Source of the DNA: Pseudomonas sp.
Lineage (GTDB): Bacteria; Pseudomonadota; Gammaproteobacteria; Pseudomonadales; Pseudomonadaceae
DNA: 64,000 bases
Direction of reading: 5' to 3'
Assembly (NCBI RefSeq): GCF_002796985.1
Contig: NZ_PEKX01000018.1
Location: forward strand, 186,001 to 250,000
Under the pieces are notes generated by a model. That model had not been told where the DNA came from. It saw only the letters and a list, made by a program, of their open reading frames with translations, and ran no database searches. The translations under genes were made by a program, and so were the position numbers. Positions 46,094 through 54,774 of this stretch are shown in pieces (positions within the stretch are counted from its first letter, which is position 1; the number at the start of each line of letters is the position of its first letter).

Positions 46094-46480
46094 TCAGCGT
46101 TGCCCGCCAGGCAGGAAACGGGTTAGCACGCTGGGGCGGAAGAACCACCAGACGCACAGCGGATAGCACAGGTAGTTCAGTGCGTAGATCAGCAGGGCCG
46201 CCGGGCTCGGCGTGTTCTTCCACGCGGCCATGCCGACCAGGATGGCGTAAAGCACGGCCAGCCCACCGCCGTACAGTGCGGTCAGCCGCCAGCGCTCGCC
46301 GGTTTCCGCCAGGCGCTTGTGCCGGCGGGCGAACCAGAAGGCCATGGCGGCGGCGATCACGGCTGCCACCAGCAACGTTGCCGGCACACCGCCGACCCGC
46401 AACAACCCGCGCGCTACTACATTGAGGAAGAAGGCGGCGAGGATGCCGGCGAGGGCGAGGTAGCGGACTTGGTGCGTCAT
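46094..46480 (-). CDS. Four-helix membrane protein, last gene of SDR operon
   Basis: A 128-residue inner-membrane protein with four helices (for example LAGILAAFFLNVVARGLL, VPATLLVAAVIAAAMAFWFA, LTALYGGGLAVLYAILVGM, LLIYALNYLCYPLCVWWFF). No family recognised. It overlaps the upstream gene at ATGA, so three genes (SDR, 117-residue and this one) are translationally coupled. Lies just upstream of the tpbA-like gene. Confidence 0.65.
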   Translation of the reverse strand: MTHQVRYLALAGILAAFFLNVVARGLLRVGGVPATLLVAAVIAAAMAFWFARRHKRLAETGERWRLTALYGGGLAVLYAILVGMAAWKNTPSPAALLIYALNYLCYPLCVWWFFRPSVLTRFLPGGQR

Positions 46481-46833
46481 CAGAATCCCTTCAGTAGGTA
46501 GGCACCGGCGAACAGGAGTGCGCCGCTGGCCATAAGCGCGATGGCGAAGGCGCGGCCATCGGCGAGATCTGCCATCAGGCCATGCCAGAGTCGCTGCGAG
46601 GTCGCTGCTGCGTGCATCACTTCACGATTGCGGAGCAGTTCGCCGCTATCGTTGGCGCCCTTGAGCATCAGCGCTGCGATTGCACAACAGGCAAAGCCGA
46701 CATAGATCGCGGTTTCGCACACGGTCGCTGCACTGAGCTCGCCCAGGTAAGCCGCGACCGCTACCGCTACAAACAGCTGCAGCAGCAGAAACGGCAGGAG
46801 TATACGGAAGACGCGAAAGAGGAAATGTTTCAC
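46480..46833 (-). CDS. Small membrane protein in SDR operon
   Basis: A 117-residue protein with helices at about 10-30, 35-58 and 98-115 (LLPFLLLQLFVAVAVAAYL, ETAIYVGFACCAIAALML and IALMASGALLFAGAYLL). No family recognised. Its start overlaps the SDR stop and its stop overlaps the next start, both by 4 bases. Confidence 0.62.
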   Translation of the reverse strand: MKHFLFRVFRILLPFLLLQLFVAVAVAAYLGELSAATVCETAIYVGFACCAIAALMLKGANDSGELLRNREVMHAAATSQRLWHGLMADLADGRAFAIALMASGALLFAGAYLLKGF

Positions 46834-47660
46834 AGCGAACCGTCGAGGCCGAAGCGTTTCTTCAGCACCTTGTCCAGCAAGCCGGTGGGCAACCAGCGCG
46901 AGAGCAGCGGCAGGGCGCGGCTACCGTTGCCGATGCGCACCAGGCGCGGGCGCGGGGACTTCTGCGCGGCGGCCAGCAGCTCGCGGGCGAAGTCGCTGGC
47001 CGGAGTGGGTTTGTCCTGGGAGGCAGCGGCGCGCGCCTGGATGAATTTGCGCAACGGCCACCAGGCGGAGTCCTCGCTGACCACCGCGGCCATTTCGCGG
47101 CTGGCGTTGGCGCCGAAGTTGGAGGCAATGGCGCCGGGCTGCACTTCCATGACCTCGATGCCGAAGGGAGCCAGCTCCAGACGCAGCGCGTCGTTCAGTG
47201 CGTGTACGGCAGCCTTGGACGCGCAGTAGGCGCCGGCGAAGGGCGTGACCAGCACGCCGGACACGCTGCCGATGTTCACCACCAGCCCGCGCCGCGCCCG
47301 CAGCGCCGGGAACAGCGCGCGGGTGACGCCGACCACGGCGAACACGTTGGTTTCGAACTGCTTGCGGATCGCCTGGCTGCCGCCGTCCAGCAGCGGACCC
47401 ATGGCGCCGTAGCCGGCGTTGTTGATCAGCACGTCGAGGCCACCGGCTTCGTGTTGCAGCAGCTCGGCGAGGCGCTCGACGGCGGGCTCGTCGTTGACGT
47501 CCAGCAGCACGCCACGGAAACCCGCCTGGCCGAGGGCGGCGACGTCTTCATCGCGGCGGGCGGTGGCCCAGACCTGGTAGCCGGCGGCCTGGAAGGCGTC
47601 GGCGAGGGCGCGGCCGATGCCGCTGGAGCAACCGGTGATGAGGGCGACGGGTTGGGGCAT
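46830..47660 (-). CDS. SDR-family oxidoreductase
   Basis: A 276-residue SDR. Cofactor motif TGCSSGIGRALA (about 9-20), NNAG (about 86-89), catalytic Ser in GSVSG and Tyr-x3-Lys in YCASKAAVHALND (Tyr near 151). The TGCSSGIG form and 276-residue length are typical of retinol-dehydrogenase/DHRS-like SDRs acting on hydrophobic carbonyls. It heads a coupled operon with two small membrane proteins, upstream of the tpbA-like gene. Confidence 0.85.
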   Translation of the reverse strand: MPQPVALITGCSSGIGRALADAFQAAGYQVWATARRDEDVAALGQAGFRGVLLDVNDEPAVERLAELLQHEAGGLDVLINNAGYGAMGPLLDGGSQAIRKQFETNVFAVVGVTRALFPALRARRGLVVNIGSVSGVLVTPFAGAYCASKAAVHALNDALRLELAPFGIEVMEVQPGAIASNFGANASREMAAVVSEDSAWWPLRKFIQARAAASQDKPTPASDFARELLAAAQKSPRPRLVRIGNGSRALPLLSRWLPTGLLDKVLKKRFGLDGSL

Positions 47661-47720
47661 GGTCTGGCGGTCCTTGTCTGTGGGCGGGACTACCGTACCG
47701 GATTGTGCGAGGCAGGTGAA

Positions 47721-48185
47721 TCAGTTGCCGAAGCGGCCGCTCACCCGCTCGGCGCGGAATTCCAGGGTGCTGGCGCGGTAGCCGGGGCGCAGCGGTGGCA
47801 GCGGCAGGCAGTCGCTCCAGCTGTCACCGGCGAGCAACGCGCCTGGGCCACGGTAGCGCGGGGCTTCGTAGAGGTTTTCGGCAAGGTCGGTGGTGTCGCC
47901 GGGGCGGTAGGCGGCGACCTTCCAGCGCAGTTCCAGGAGGGGGCGGTTGGCGCCGTTCTTCAGGCTGACTGCCAGCGGGCGGCCGGGCGGGCATTGCTCG
48001 GGCTGATAGGCGATGCGCAGTTCCAGGTGCTGCAGTTGGCGGGATTCACTGTTGTCTTGCCAGATGGCGACGGTGATCACCGAGGCCAGCCCGACCAGGC
48101 CGGCGCCGGAAATCGGCAGGGCTCGGGAGGGGTAGCGGATCAGCAGGATGATCCAGGTGACGATCAGCAGGATGCCGTACAGCAT
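47721..48185 (-). CDS. Membrane-anchored protein of unknown function
   Basis: A 154-residue protein with two N-terminal helices (LYGILLIVTWIILLI and LPISGAGLVGLASVITVAIW) then a periplasmic beta-rich domain of about 105 residues (LQHLELRIAYQPEQCPPGRPLAVSL and LLELRWKVAAYRPGDTTD, ending RASTLEFRAERVSGRFGN). The two Cys (CPPG and WSDCLPL) could form a disulfide. No family recognised, though similar proteins are annotated by length near the tpbA region of other Pseudomonas as I recall. Separate transcript from the SDR. Confidence 0.6.
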   Translation of the reverse strand: MLYGILLIVTWIILLIRYPSRALPISGAGLVGLASVITVAIWQDNSESRQLQHLELRIAYQPEQCPPGRPLAVSLKNGANRPLLELRWKVAAYRPGDTTDLAENLYEAPRYRGPGALLAGDSWSDCLPLPPLRPGYRASTLEFRAERVSGRFGN

Positions 48186-48530
48186 GGAGCGCTCCGCGCA
48201 GGGTATCGAGCATTACCTTAGCAGGAGGTGAGGCGGGGAGGGTTGATGTGGCGCGGGGTTGGTTCCCTGTAGGAGCGAGCTTGCCCAGCCGTCGAGGTAT
48301 CGGCGGATAACCCGTTCCGGGTTATCCGCCGTACGTATTGCGCCCCTGTAGGAGCGGGCCATGCCCGCGATCCGTCGGCAGGGCTGACGTCTATCTTCAG
48401 TTCATTGTTCGGGTTGTGCTGCCTTGCCTTGGGTGTTCCGGCGCCGCTTCGGTGTGCGCTCGTGCTTTGTGTTTCGCCCCCTCGGGCGAGTTACTTCTTT
48501 CAAACGCCAAAGAAGTAACCAAGAAGGCTT

Positions 48531-48694
48531 GCCCCGGACATCCGGTTTTTCGCTTAGGCGAAAAATACCCTCGTTGAAGTGAAGTTTCAGGGGCACGCGC
48601 TGACGGGCCATCCCTGGCCCGACAGCGCTCTCGCGACATCCATGTCGCTCAACCCCTGAAACTCCAATTCAACGAGGCCTCCTGAACGGGGCAG
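48531..48694 (+). repeat. 163-bp hairpin element, copy A
   Basis: A composite: TTTTTCGCTTAGGCGAAAAA at its left, then a 107-base imperfect hairpin (outer arms CTCGTTGAA/TTCAACGAG at 48570-48578 and 48668-48676; inner arms AGTTTCAGGGG/CCCCTGAAACT at 48583-48593 and 48653-48663), with GCGACATCCATGTCGC (48633-48648) and GGGCCATCCCTGGCCC inside. Copy B carries the same parts in reverse order and orientation. Confidence 0.8.
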
Positions 48695-48732
48695 TCGGAG
48701 TGCGCGGACGTTTCTCTGGAAGTTCAAGGGGC

Positions 48733-48808
48733 GTAGGGCGGACAACGCGTTAGCGTTATCCGCCGTCATGGCATCGGCGGATAACCCGTTCCGGGTTATC
48801 CGCCCTAC
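48733..48808. repeat. GTAGGGCG-type palindrome
   Basis: GTAGGGCGG at 48733 and CCGCCCTAC ending at 48808, with a central GGCGGATAACCCGTTCCGGGTTATCCGCC core identical to the one at 48302. Confidence 0.8.
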
Positions 48809-48945
48809 GTCCTGGAACGGATTGGGTGTTTGGCTTTTCGTAGGAGCGAGCTTGCTCGCGAACCGCCTGGCACGGGATTCCTCATAGGAGCGGACCTTGT
48901 CCGCGAATCCACACACTTGCACGGCGGCAACAGGAAAACCTCGCC

Positions 48946-49027
48946 GTAGGATGGCGTGGAGCGCAGCGATACCCATCGATTGCCGTGCGCGGGGCAGCAT
49001 GGGTATCGCAAGCTCCACCCATCCTAC
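48946..49027. repeat. GTAGGATGG-type palindrome, second copy
   Basis: 82 bases, GTAGGATGGCGTGGAGCGCA at the left and CCATCCTAC at the right, with GATACCCATCGATTG and CATGGGTATC inside. Inverse copy of the element at 31128-31208. Confidence 0.8.
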
Positions 49028-49100
49028 GAAAGCCCTCAACGCCACAGCTCTGGCTTTGGCCCTTACAAGTCTTCCAGCGAAACATCCACGCGGGCCGAAG

Positions 49101-49262
49101 TGCCCCTTTCAGGAGGCCGACGGTGATCGGAGTTTCAGGGGCCGAGCGACATGGATGTCGCGAGAGCGTTGCCGGGCCAGGGATGGCCCGTCAACGCGGG
49201 CCCCTGGAACTCCGAGGAACCGAGGGTACTTTTCGCGAAGCGAAAAGCCGGATGGCAGGGGC
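49101..49262 (-). repeat. 163-bp hairpin element, copy B (inverted)
   Basis: Reading the minus strand gives the same order of parts as copy A (TTTTCGCTTCGCGAAAAG, ACGGGCCATCCCTGGCCC, GCGACATCCATGTCGC, CCCCTGAAACTCC, GGCCTCCTGAA), diverged at scattered positions. A and B are separated by about 406 bases and form a long inverted repeat. Confidence 0.8.
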
Positions 49263-49373
49263 GAGACCTTTGCCTCCTTTGGGGCACCGCCCGCACCGAA
49301 ACCACGGCGGAGCACGAACGTAGGATGGCGTGGAGCGCAGCGATACCCATCGATTGCGGCGCGCCGACAGCGC

Positions 49374-49444
49374 GTAGGGCGCATAACGCCGCAGGCGTTA
49401 TCCGCCAATTCGGCGGATAACCCGTTCCGGGTTATGCGCCCTAC
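49374..49444. repeat. GTAGGGCG-type palindrome
   Basis: GTAGGGCGCATAACGCC at the left and GGTTATGCGCCCTAC at the right, with the GGCGGATAACCCGTTCC core. Lies just downstream of the algA terminator. Confidence 0.82.
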
Positions 49445-49468
49445 GCAGATACCTCGGCAAGCGCACAT

Positions 49469-49500
49469 AAAAAAGCCCCCGCACCGGAAGGTGCGGGGGC
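49469..49500 (-). terminator. Rho-independent terminator of the alginate operon
   Basis: On the minus strand the 11-base stem GCCCCCGCACC/GGTGCGGGGGC with a 4-base loop is followed by TTTTTT. It is 42 bases past the algA stop and ends the operon. Confidence 0.93.
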
Positions 49501-49542
49501 ATTGGCGCCGATGGGGGAAGCGCCAGGTCTTCGGGCGTGGAC

Positions 49543-50985
49543 TCAGCGTGCGACGGCGCGCAGCTCCACGTTCTCGGTGGTGCGGCCGTAGACGTCCTCC
49601 AGACGCTCGATGTCGTCTTCGCCCAGGTAGCTGCCCGATTGCACTTCGATGATTTCCAGCGGGATCTTGCCTGGGTTGGCCAGGCGGTGGACCGAGGCGA
49701 TCGGGATGTAGGTGGACTGGTTCTCGGTGAGCAGGAAGGTGTTGTCGTCACAGGTCACCTGGGCGGTGCCGGAGACGACGATCCAGTGCTCGGCACGGTG
49801 GTGGTGCATCTGCAGCGACAGGCGCGCGCCGGGTTTGACGGTGATGTGCTTGACCTGGAAGCGCCCGCCCATGTCCACCGAGTCGTAGGAGCCCCACGGG
49901 CGGTAGACCTGGCAGTGGTTCTGGGTTTCGCTGCGGCCGGCGGCGTCGAGCTGGTTGACCACCTTCTTGACGTCCTGCACGCGGTCCTTGTGGGCGATCA
50001 TCATGGCGTCCTTGGTCTCGACCACCACGATGTCTTCCAGGCCGACCACGGAGACCAGCTTGCCGTTGCCGTGCACCAGGCAGTTATGGCTGTCGTGGAC
50101 CACCACGTCGCCCATGGTGACGTTGCCGTTGGCGTCCTTGTCGTGGACTTCCCAGATCGACGACCAGCTGCCGACGTCGTTCCAGCCAGCGGCCAGTGGG
50201 ACCACGCAGGCGCGGCGGGTCTTTTCCATCACGGCGTAGTCGATGGAGTTGTCCGGGCAGCACTCGAAGGTGGCGGCGTCGATGTTGATCAGGTCGCCGT
50301 CGTGCTGGCTGCGCTCCAGGGCCAATAGGCAGGTGTCGTAGATGTCGGCGTCGTGCTTCTTCAGTTCTTCGAGGAAGCGGCTGGCGCGGAACAGGAACAT
50401 GCCGCTGTTCCAGAAGTAGCCGCCGTCTTCGACGAACTGCTGGGCGCGGGCTTCGTCGGGCTTCTCGATGAAGCGCTCGACGCGGATCACGCCGTCCGGC
50501 AGGCCGCGCTCATCGCCGGACTTGATGTAGCCGTAGCCGGTTTCCGGGCGGTCGGCAGGTACGCCGAAAAGCACCATCTCGCCTTTTTCGGCGGCGTTGG
50601 TGGCCAGTGCCAGGGCACGCTGGAAGGCGCGCTGGTCTTCGATGACGTGGTCAGCCGGGAGGATCAGCAGCAGTTCGTCACGGCCTTCGGCCATGAGCTT
50701 CATGGCGGCGATGGCGACCGCGGGCGCGGTGTTGCGGCCGAAGGGTTCGAGGAGGATCGACTGGGTTTTCAGGCTCAGCGCTTCGAGCTGCTCTTGAACG
50801 ATGAAGCGGTGTTCCTGGTTGCTCACCACGACCGGCGGCTCCATGCCTTCGAACACCAGGCGCTCCAGGGTCTGCTGGAACAGGGTGTGGTCGCCGGTCA
50901 GGGCGAGGAATTGCTTGGGATACTGTTTGCGCGAAAGAGGCCAGAGTCGCGAGCCGCTACCACCGGAAAGGATTACTGGGATCAT
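49543..50985 (-). CDS. algA: Bifunctional phosphomannose isomerase/GDP-mannose pyrophosphorylase AlgA
   Basis: A 480-residue cytosolic enzyme for two precursor steps: fructose-6-phosphate to mannose-6-phosphate, and mannose-1-phosphate plus GTP to GDP-mannose. The pyrophosphorylase signature MIPVILSGGSGSRLWPLSRKQYPKQF starts the protein, and the C-terminal cupin isomerase domain (about 375-480) contains QMHHHRAEHWIVVSGTAQV. P. aeruginosa AlgA is about 481 residues. ATG 50985 follows AGGAG; the frame extends to 51027 without support. Last gene of the operon, after a 284-base gap from algF. Confidence 0.96.
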   Translation of the reverse strand: MIPVILSGGSGSRLWPLSRKQYPKQFLALTGDHTLFQQTLERLVFEGMEPPVVVSNQEHRFIVQEQLEALSLKTQSILLEPFGRNTAPAVAIAAMKLMAEGRDELLLILPADHVIEDQRAFQRALALATNAAEKGEMVLFGVPADRPETGYGYIKSGDERGLPDGVIRVERFIEKPDEARAQQFVEDGGYFWNSGMFLFRASRFLEELKKHDADIYDTCLLALERSQHDGDLINIDAATFECCPDNSIDYAVMEKTRRACVVPLAAGWNDVGSWSSIWEVHDKDANGNVTMGDVVVHDSHNCLVHGNGKLVSVVGLEDIVVVETKDAMMIAHKDRVQDVKKVVNQLDAAGRSETQNHCQVYRPWGSYDSVDMGGRFQVKHITVKPGARLSLQMHHHRAEHWIVVSGTAQVTCDDNTFLLTENQSTYIPIASVHRLANPGKIPLEIIEVQSGSYLGEDDIERLEDVYGRTTENVELRAVAR

Positions 50986-51269
50986 CGGGTTTCTCCTAAA
51001 GCGTTTGCGTTCTGTCTGCCGGACCACGTCATGCGGGCCGGCGTGCGGTTTGGGTGACCTCTCCTGTGCGGGCCGTCGTTGCGGCGCACGGGTTCTTCTG
51101 CCGGTGCTGGGCCGGTCTTGTTGTTCTGGGTGGAGCGGGGCGCGTCAGTTGCCGGTGCGCCCCAGGACCCTTCCCGAGGGAAGGGCAGGCAGTTCGTGCC
51201 GGCGGGAGGTGTGGCGCCTCGTCCGCACTCCGGATGGGAGTGGCAGTGCAGCATCCGCCGGCGCATGGA
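50986..51269. other. algF-algA intergenic gap
   Basis: 284 bases without a supported gene. A GC-rich hairpin CCCTTCCCGAGGGAAGGG lies at about 51167-51184. The algA ribosome site ends the stretch. An internal promoter for algA is possible but none was recognised. Confidence 0.5.
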
Positions 51270-51935
51270 TCAGTCCGCCTTCACCGGCCGCTTGACCCAC
51301 ACCGGGTTCAGCTTGCCGCTGTCGCCGGTGACATAGAGGCAGACCACTTCGCCGCGTTCGAGGGTGACGGGCTTGAGGTCGCTGACCTTCTTCGCGCCGT
51401 CGAACAGCGCCAGGTTCACTTTCACCGGGTTGATCTCGCGGTCGCCGTGGCTCTGCGGGGCGACGTTGGCGACGACGTCGGTCTTGCCGTCGGCGGTCTT
51501 CAGGGTGAGGGCCTTGCCGCTGAGGTTCTGTACGCGCACCAGGGCCTTCTGCTTGTTCTTGAACGGCGGCTCGGGCACCAGGCGCGGCTGGCCGCCGGGC
51601 TGGCTGACGAGGGTGTAGTAGGCGTCCGGGTCGAGTTTCACCGGCAGGCTCTGGGAGCCGACCTTGGCGGTGTAGTTGCCCGGCGGGAGGAACTTGAAGT
51701 CGCTGGAGCCCATCGGGGAAATGTCGTTCAGGGTGGCGTTGCCGACGCTGACGGACAGCTCGCCGCTGCCGGCGTTATAGGCCCGTACGAAGGTGGAGCC
51801 CTTGGGGGCCTGCGGGCCGTACAGCGCGCCTTCACCACCAGCGAAGGCGCCGAAGGATGCGGCGCCCAGGGCCAGTGCCAGGGCGGACGACTTCAGGGTG
51901 CGAATGCTCATTCGGTTAAAGGTCATGCGGTTCAT
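51270..51935 (-). CDS. algF: Alginate O-acetylation adaptor AlgF
   Basis: A 221-residue periplasmic protein with a signal peptide (LKSSALALALGAASFGAFAG, cleavage near 33 counting from this ATG). The mature part GGEGALYGPQAPKGSTFVRAYNAGSGELSVSVG is the AlgF signature. AlgF links AlgI/AlgJ and AlgX in the acetyl transfer relay. GGAGG precedes the ATG. 80 bases separate it from algJ. Confidence 0.95.
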   Translation of the reverse strand: MNRMTFNRMSIRTLKSSALALALGAASFGAFAGGEGALYGPQAPKGSTFVRAYNAGSGELSVSVGNATLNDISPMGSSDFKFLPPGNYTAKVGSQSLPVKLDPDAYYTLVSQPGGQPRLVPEPPFKNKQKALVRVQNLSGKALTLKTADGKTDVVANVAPQSHGDREINPVKVNLALFDGAKKVSDLKPVTLERGEVVCLYVTGDSGKLNPVWVKRPVKAD

Positions 51936-52015
51936 GGGGTGTACCTCCGTCTTCTCTCTCTTGTGGGCACGTGTGGTGCCCCTTTCAGCGCTCGGTGCGC
52001 CGTGGGTTCGTTGGA

Positions 52016-53200
52016 TCAGTGCGCTGCGGCCTGGTTGGAAGCCAGGCGCTCGTCGCGGCTGCCCGCGGCCCGCAATTGCGCCACCCAGTCCGGGTTGAAC
52101 TGGCTCAGGTCGCTGTGCATCGGCAGGTAGCGTTCGGGGAATTCCCAGACCAGCAGTTGCGCGGGCTTCTGCTTGAAGCCTTCGTCCTGCAGGAGTTCGA
52201 GCATCGGTTCCAGGGGGCCCTTGCCCTCCTTGGCGTAGTTGATGACATCCGCCGAGAGCGCCTGCTTGAGGGCGCCGGCGAAGTTCCAGCGCGCGTTGGC
52301 GCTGTAGCTGGTGCCGACCAGGGCGACGCGGGGCTGGGCGCTGTCGCCGAACAGGTCGCCGCCGCCGTCGGGTGCGTCTGCGGCGTCCTCGGCCGGGTGG
52401 GTCTGGCGCTGTTGCAGCTGGTCTTCTTCGGGCAGCAGGTTGGTGAACAGCGGGTCCAGCGGCAGGAAGGTCAGCAGGTCGCCCTTGTGCGCGCCGCTCT
52501 TGCCGGGTTCGGTGACGAAGGCCTGGGTCGGCAGGTCGGCGCCTTGCCCGGCGCGGATGCTTTCGCCCAGGCGCTGTGCCACGGCTTCGGCGCCCAGCGG
52601 GGTCCAGTGGGTGTCGGTGCGCAGGAACACCTGGCCGTTGTCCTTGGCCTTTTCCATCGTCTCCAGCAGCTCGGGCGCGGCCATGCCGGCCTGGCGGGCG
52701 CGATGCAGGAAGTCGGCATACAGCGAGGCGTGCAGGGCGGCGGGTTGCTCCTTGCCGACGTACTCGGGGTAGAGGCGGGTCTTGGCCGGGATGATCGCCA
52801 GCACCAGCTTCACGCCGCGGCGCTCCAGCTCCTGCTGCACGCCGCGCACCAGCGCCCAGTTGTCATCCAGTTGCTGCTGGGTGGGGGCGGGCTTGAACTC
52901 TTCATCGGTGAACAGCCAGCCGTCCTTGCCGATCACCACGCCGGGGCGGCCTTCGTCGAAGACGGTGTAATCCAGCGCGGCCCAGAGGTTGGTGCCCAGG
53001 CGCTTGATGGGGAATTGCTCGTCGTAGTGGCCTTCGAAAGCGTGGGCCAGCTTGCCGTTGAGCACGGTGGTGCCTTCGGCGGCGGCGAAGCTGGGGAAGG
53101 CCTTCAGCGACCAGCCGGCAAGGCCCAGCAGTATTCCGCCGAAGGCCGCGATGTAGGCGTACTGGAGGGGTTTGGCGATGCTCTTGGTTTCTACTGACAT
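52016..53200 (-). CDS. algJ: Alginate O-acetyltransferase AlgJ
   Basis: A 394-residue membrane-anchored periplasmic SGNH-like acetyltransferase. An N-terminal anchor (YAYIAAFGGILLGLAGW) precedes the catalytic domain with the Asp-His pair in LRTDTHWTPLGAEAV and the Ser in VGTSYSANARWNF. It takes acetyl groups from AlgI to AlgX or directly to alginate. 11 bases separate it from algI. The long PDGGGDLFGDSAQP loop before the Ser is close to that of AlgX. Confidence 0.95.
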   Translation of the reverse strand: MSVETKSIAKPLQYAYIAAFGGILLGLAGWSLKAFPSFAAAEGTTVLNGKLAHAFEGHYDEQFPIKRLGTNLWAALDYTVFDEGRPGVVIGKDGWLFTDEEFKPAPTQQQLDDNWALVRGVQQELERRGVKLVLAIIPAKTRLYPEYVGKEQPAALHASLYADFLHRARQAGMAAPELLETMEKAKDNGQVFLRTDTHWTPLGAEAVAQRLGESIRAGQGADLPTQAFVTEPGKSGAHKGDLLTFLPLDPLFTNLLPEEDQLQQRQTHPAEDAADAPDGGGDLFGDSAQPRVALVGTSYSANARWNFAGALKQALSADVINYAKEGKGPLEPMLELLQDEGFKQKPAQLLVWEFPERYLPMHSDLSQFNPDWVAQLRAAGSRDERLASNQAAAH

Positions 53201-53211
53201 GGTTGCCTCGC

Positions 53212-54774
53212 TCAGAACTGGAAGTAGAGGAACGGCGAGTAGCTCTGCGCCGAGAGCTTGAGCACCGAGGCGGCGAACAGCAGGAGCAGGGCGACGCGGG
53301 TGGCCAGGACCGGCAGCTGGGTCATCCAGTGCGGCTGGTAGACGGCGGCGCCGCTGGGCGAATAGGCGATGGCTGCCGGGTCCTGCTGGGCCATGGCCGG
53401 GGTGCGCGGTTGGGCGCTGGCCGGGCCGTCGGCGTCGACTTCTTCGGTCTTCGCGGCAGCCTTGGGCGCCTTGGCCTGGAGCGGCTGGTCACGGAACTGG
53501 CGGATGCCGAAGTAGGCGAGCACGAGGTAGGCGATGACCAGGGTGCCGACCTGCAGGCCGGTGAGGCTGGCGCGGTTGAGTTCGGAGAGGCTCCAGTCGC
53601 CGAAGCTGAACATGGCGGCATACATGCGCCAGGCCACATGCAGGTTTTCGGCGCGGAAGATCACCCAGCCGACGATCACCAGCAGGAAAGTGAACGCCCA
53701 CTTCAGCGGATTGAGCGCGCGCGGCGCGGCGTTCACGCCCAGGGCGCGCTCGATGGCCAGCCACACGCCGTGCCAGGCGCCCCAGATGATGTAGGTGACA
53801 TTGGCGCCGTGCCACAGGCCGCCCAGCAGCATGGTCAGGATCAGGTTGCGGTAGGTCTGGAAGGTGCTGCCGCGGTTACCGCCCAGGCTGATGTACAGGT
53901 AGTCGCGCAGCCAGGTGGACAGGCTGATGTGCCAGCGCCGCCAGAACTCGGTGATGGACTGGCTGATGTAGGGCTGGTTGAAGTTCTCCATGAAGCGGAA
54001 GCCCATCATCAGGCCCAGGCCGATGGCCATGTCGCTGTAGCCGGAGAAGTCGAAGTACAGCTGCGCGGTGTACGCCAGCGCACCGAGCCAGGCGTCGCCG
54101 GTGGTCGGGTCCTGCAGGGCGAAGCAGTGGTCGGCCACCGCCGCCAGGGTGTCGGCGATGAACACCTTCTTGACGAAGCCCTGCATGAAGCGGGTGCAGC
54201 CTTCGGCGAACTTGTCGACGGTGTGGGTGCGGTGGTTGAACTGGTCGACCAGGTCCTTGAAGCGCAGCACGGGGCCGGCGATCAGGTGCGGGAAGATCGC
54301 CACGAACGCCGCGAAGTCGATCAGGTTGTGCGTGGCCGGCGTGTCGCCGCGGTACACGTCGATGATGTAGCTGATCGATTCGAAGGTGTAGAAGCTGATG
54401 CCGATCGGCAGCAGGATGTGGGTCAGCACGAAGGGCTGCAGGCCCATCGAGGTGATGATCTCGTTGAGGCTGTCGACGCCGAAGTTGGCGTACTTGAAGT
54501 AGCCCAGCACGCAGAGGTCGATCACCACGCCGAGGATCAGCCAGCGCTGTGCGGCCTTGGTGCGCACGCCGGCAGCGCCGATGCGCAGGCCTATCCAGTA
54601 GTTGAACAGGGTGACGCCGGCGAACAGCAGGAGGAAGTCCACCCGCCACCAGGCGTAGAAGATGTAGCTGGCCACCAGCAGCAGAAGATTTCGGTAGCGG
54701 TTCCCGCTCAGGTAGTACAGGCCGAGGAAGATCGGCAAAAACAGGAACAGGAACACGTTGGACGAAAAGACCAT
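53212..54774 (-). CDS. algI: MBOAT acetyl-transfer membrane protein AlgI
   Basis: A 520-residue polytopic protein of the membrane-bound O-acyltransferase family that brings acetyl from the cytosol across the membrane. The start MVFSSNVFLFLFLPIFLGLYYL and the MBOAT block TEFWRRWHISLSTWLRDYLYISLGGNRGS, followed by LLGGLWHGANVTYIIWGAWHGV with the catalytic His, are diagnostic. A late low-complexity linker (DADGPASAQPRTPAMAQQDPA) precedes a final helix. GAGAGAG upstream is its ribosome site. It is preceded by the repeat-filled 469-base gap. Confidence 0.95.
   Translation of the reverse strand: MVFSSNVFLFLFLPIFLGLYYLSGNRYRNLLLLVASYIFYAWWRVDFLLLFAGVTLFNYWIGLRIGAAGVRTKAAQRWLILGVVIDLCVLGYFKYANFGVDSLNEIITSMGLQPFVLTHILLPIGISFYTFESISYIIDVYRGDTPATHNLIDFAAFVAIFPHLIAGPVLRFKDLVDQFNHRTHTVDKFAEGCTRFMQGFVKKVFIADTLAAVADHCFALQDPTTGDAWLGALAYTAQLYFDFSGYSDMAIGLGLMMGFRFMENFNQPYISQSITEFWRRWHISLSTWLRDYLYISLGGNRGSTFQTYRNLILTMLLGGLWHGANVTYIIWGAWHGVWLAIERALGVNAAPRALNPLKWAFTFLLVIVGWVIFRAENLHVAWRMYAAMFSFGDWSLSELNRASLTGLQVGTLVIAYLVLAYFGIRQFRDQPLQAKAPKAAAKTEEVDADGPASAQPRTPAMAQQDPAAIAYSPSGAAVYQPHWMTQLPVLATRVALLLLFAASVLKLSAQSYSPFLYFQF

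Larger units (their letters stand above)
48186..49468. repeat. Repeat island, 1.3 kb without genes
   Basis: The whole interval is built from short palindromes, in order: REP unit at 48269, palindrome GGCGGATAACCCG/CGGGTTATCCGCC at 48302-48330, REP-like unit 48348-48374, hairpin GTTACTTCTTT/AAAGAAGTAAC at 48490-48519, element A 48531-48694, GTAGGGCG palindrome 48733-48808, REP-like unit 48840-48910, GTAGGATGG palindrome 48946-49027, element B (inverse of A) 49101-49262, half GTAGGATGG unit 49320-49356 and GTAGGGCG palindrome 49374-49444. Frames open across it are artefacts of the repeats. It separates the tpbA-side genes from the alginate operon. Confidence 0.85.

Noticed and set aside
48186..49468. 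CRISPR array in the repeat island
   Set aside because: Repeats are palindromes of different sizes without regular spacers, and no cas genes are near.
48338..49652. Several open frames across the repeat island
   Set aside because: They run through palindromes on both strands, have no ribosome sites and disappear when the repeats are accounted for.
52016..53200. Long antisense frames over alginate genes as overlapping genes
   Set aside because: High GC content at third positions makes antisense frames stay open; none has family features or a ribosome site.
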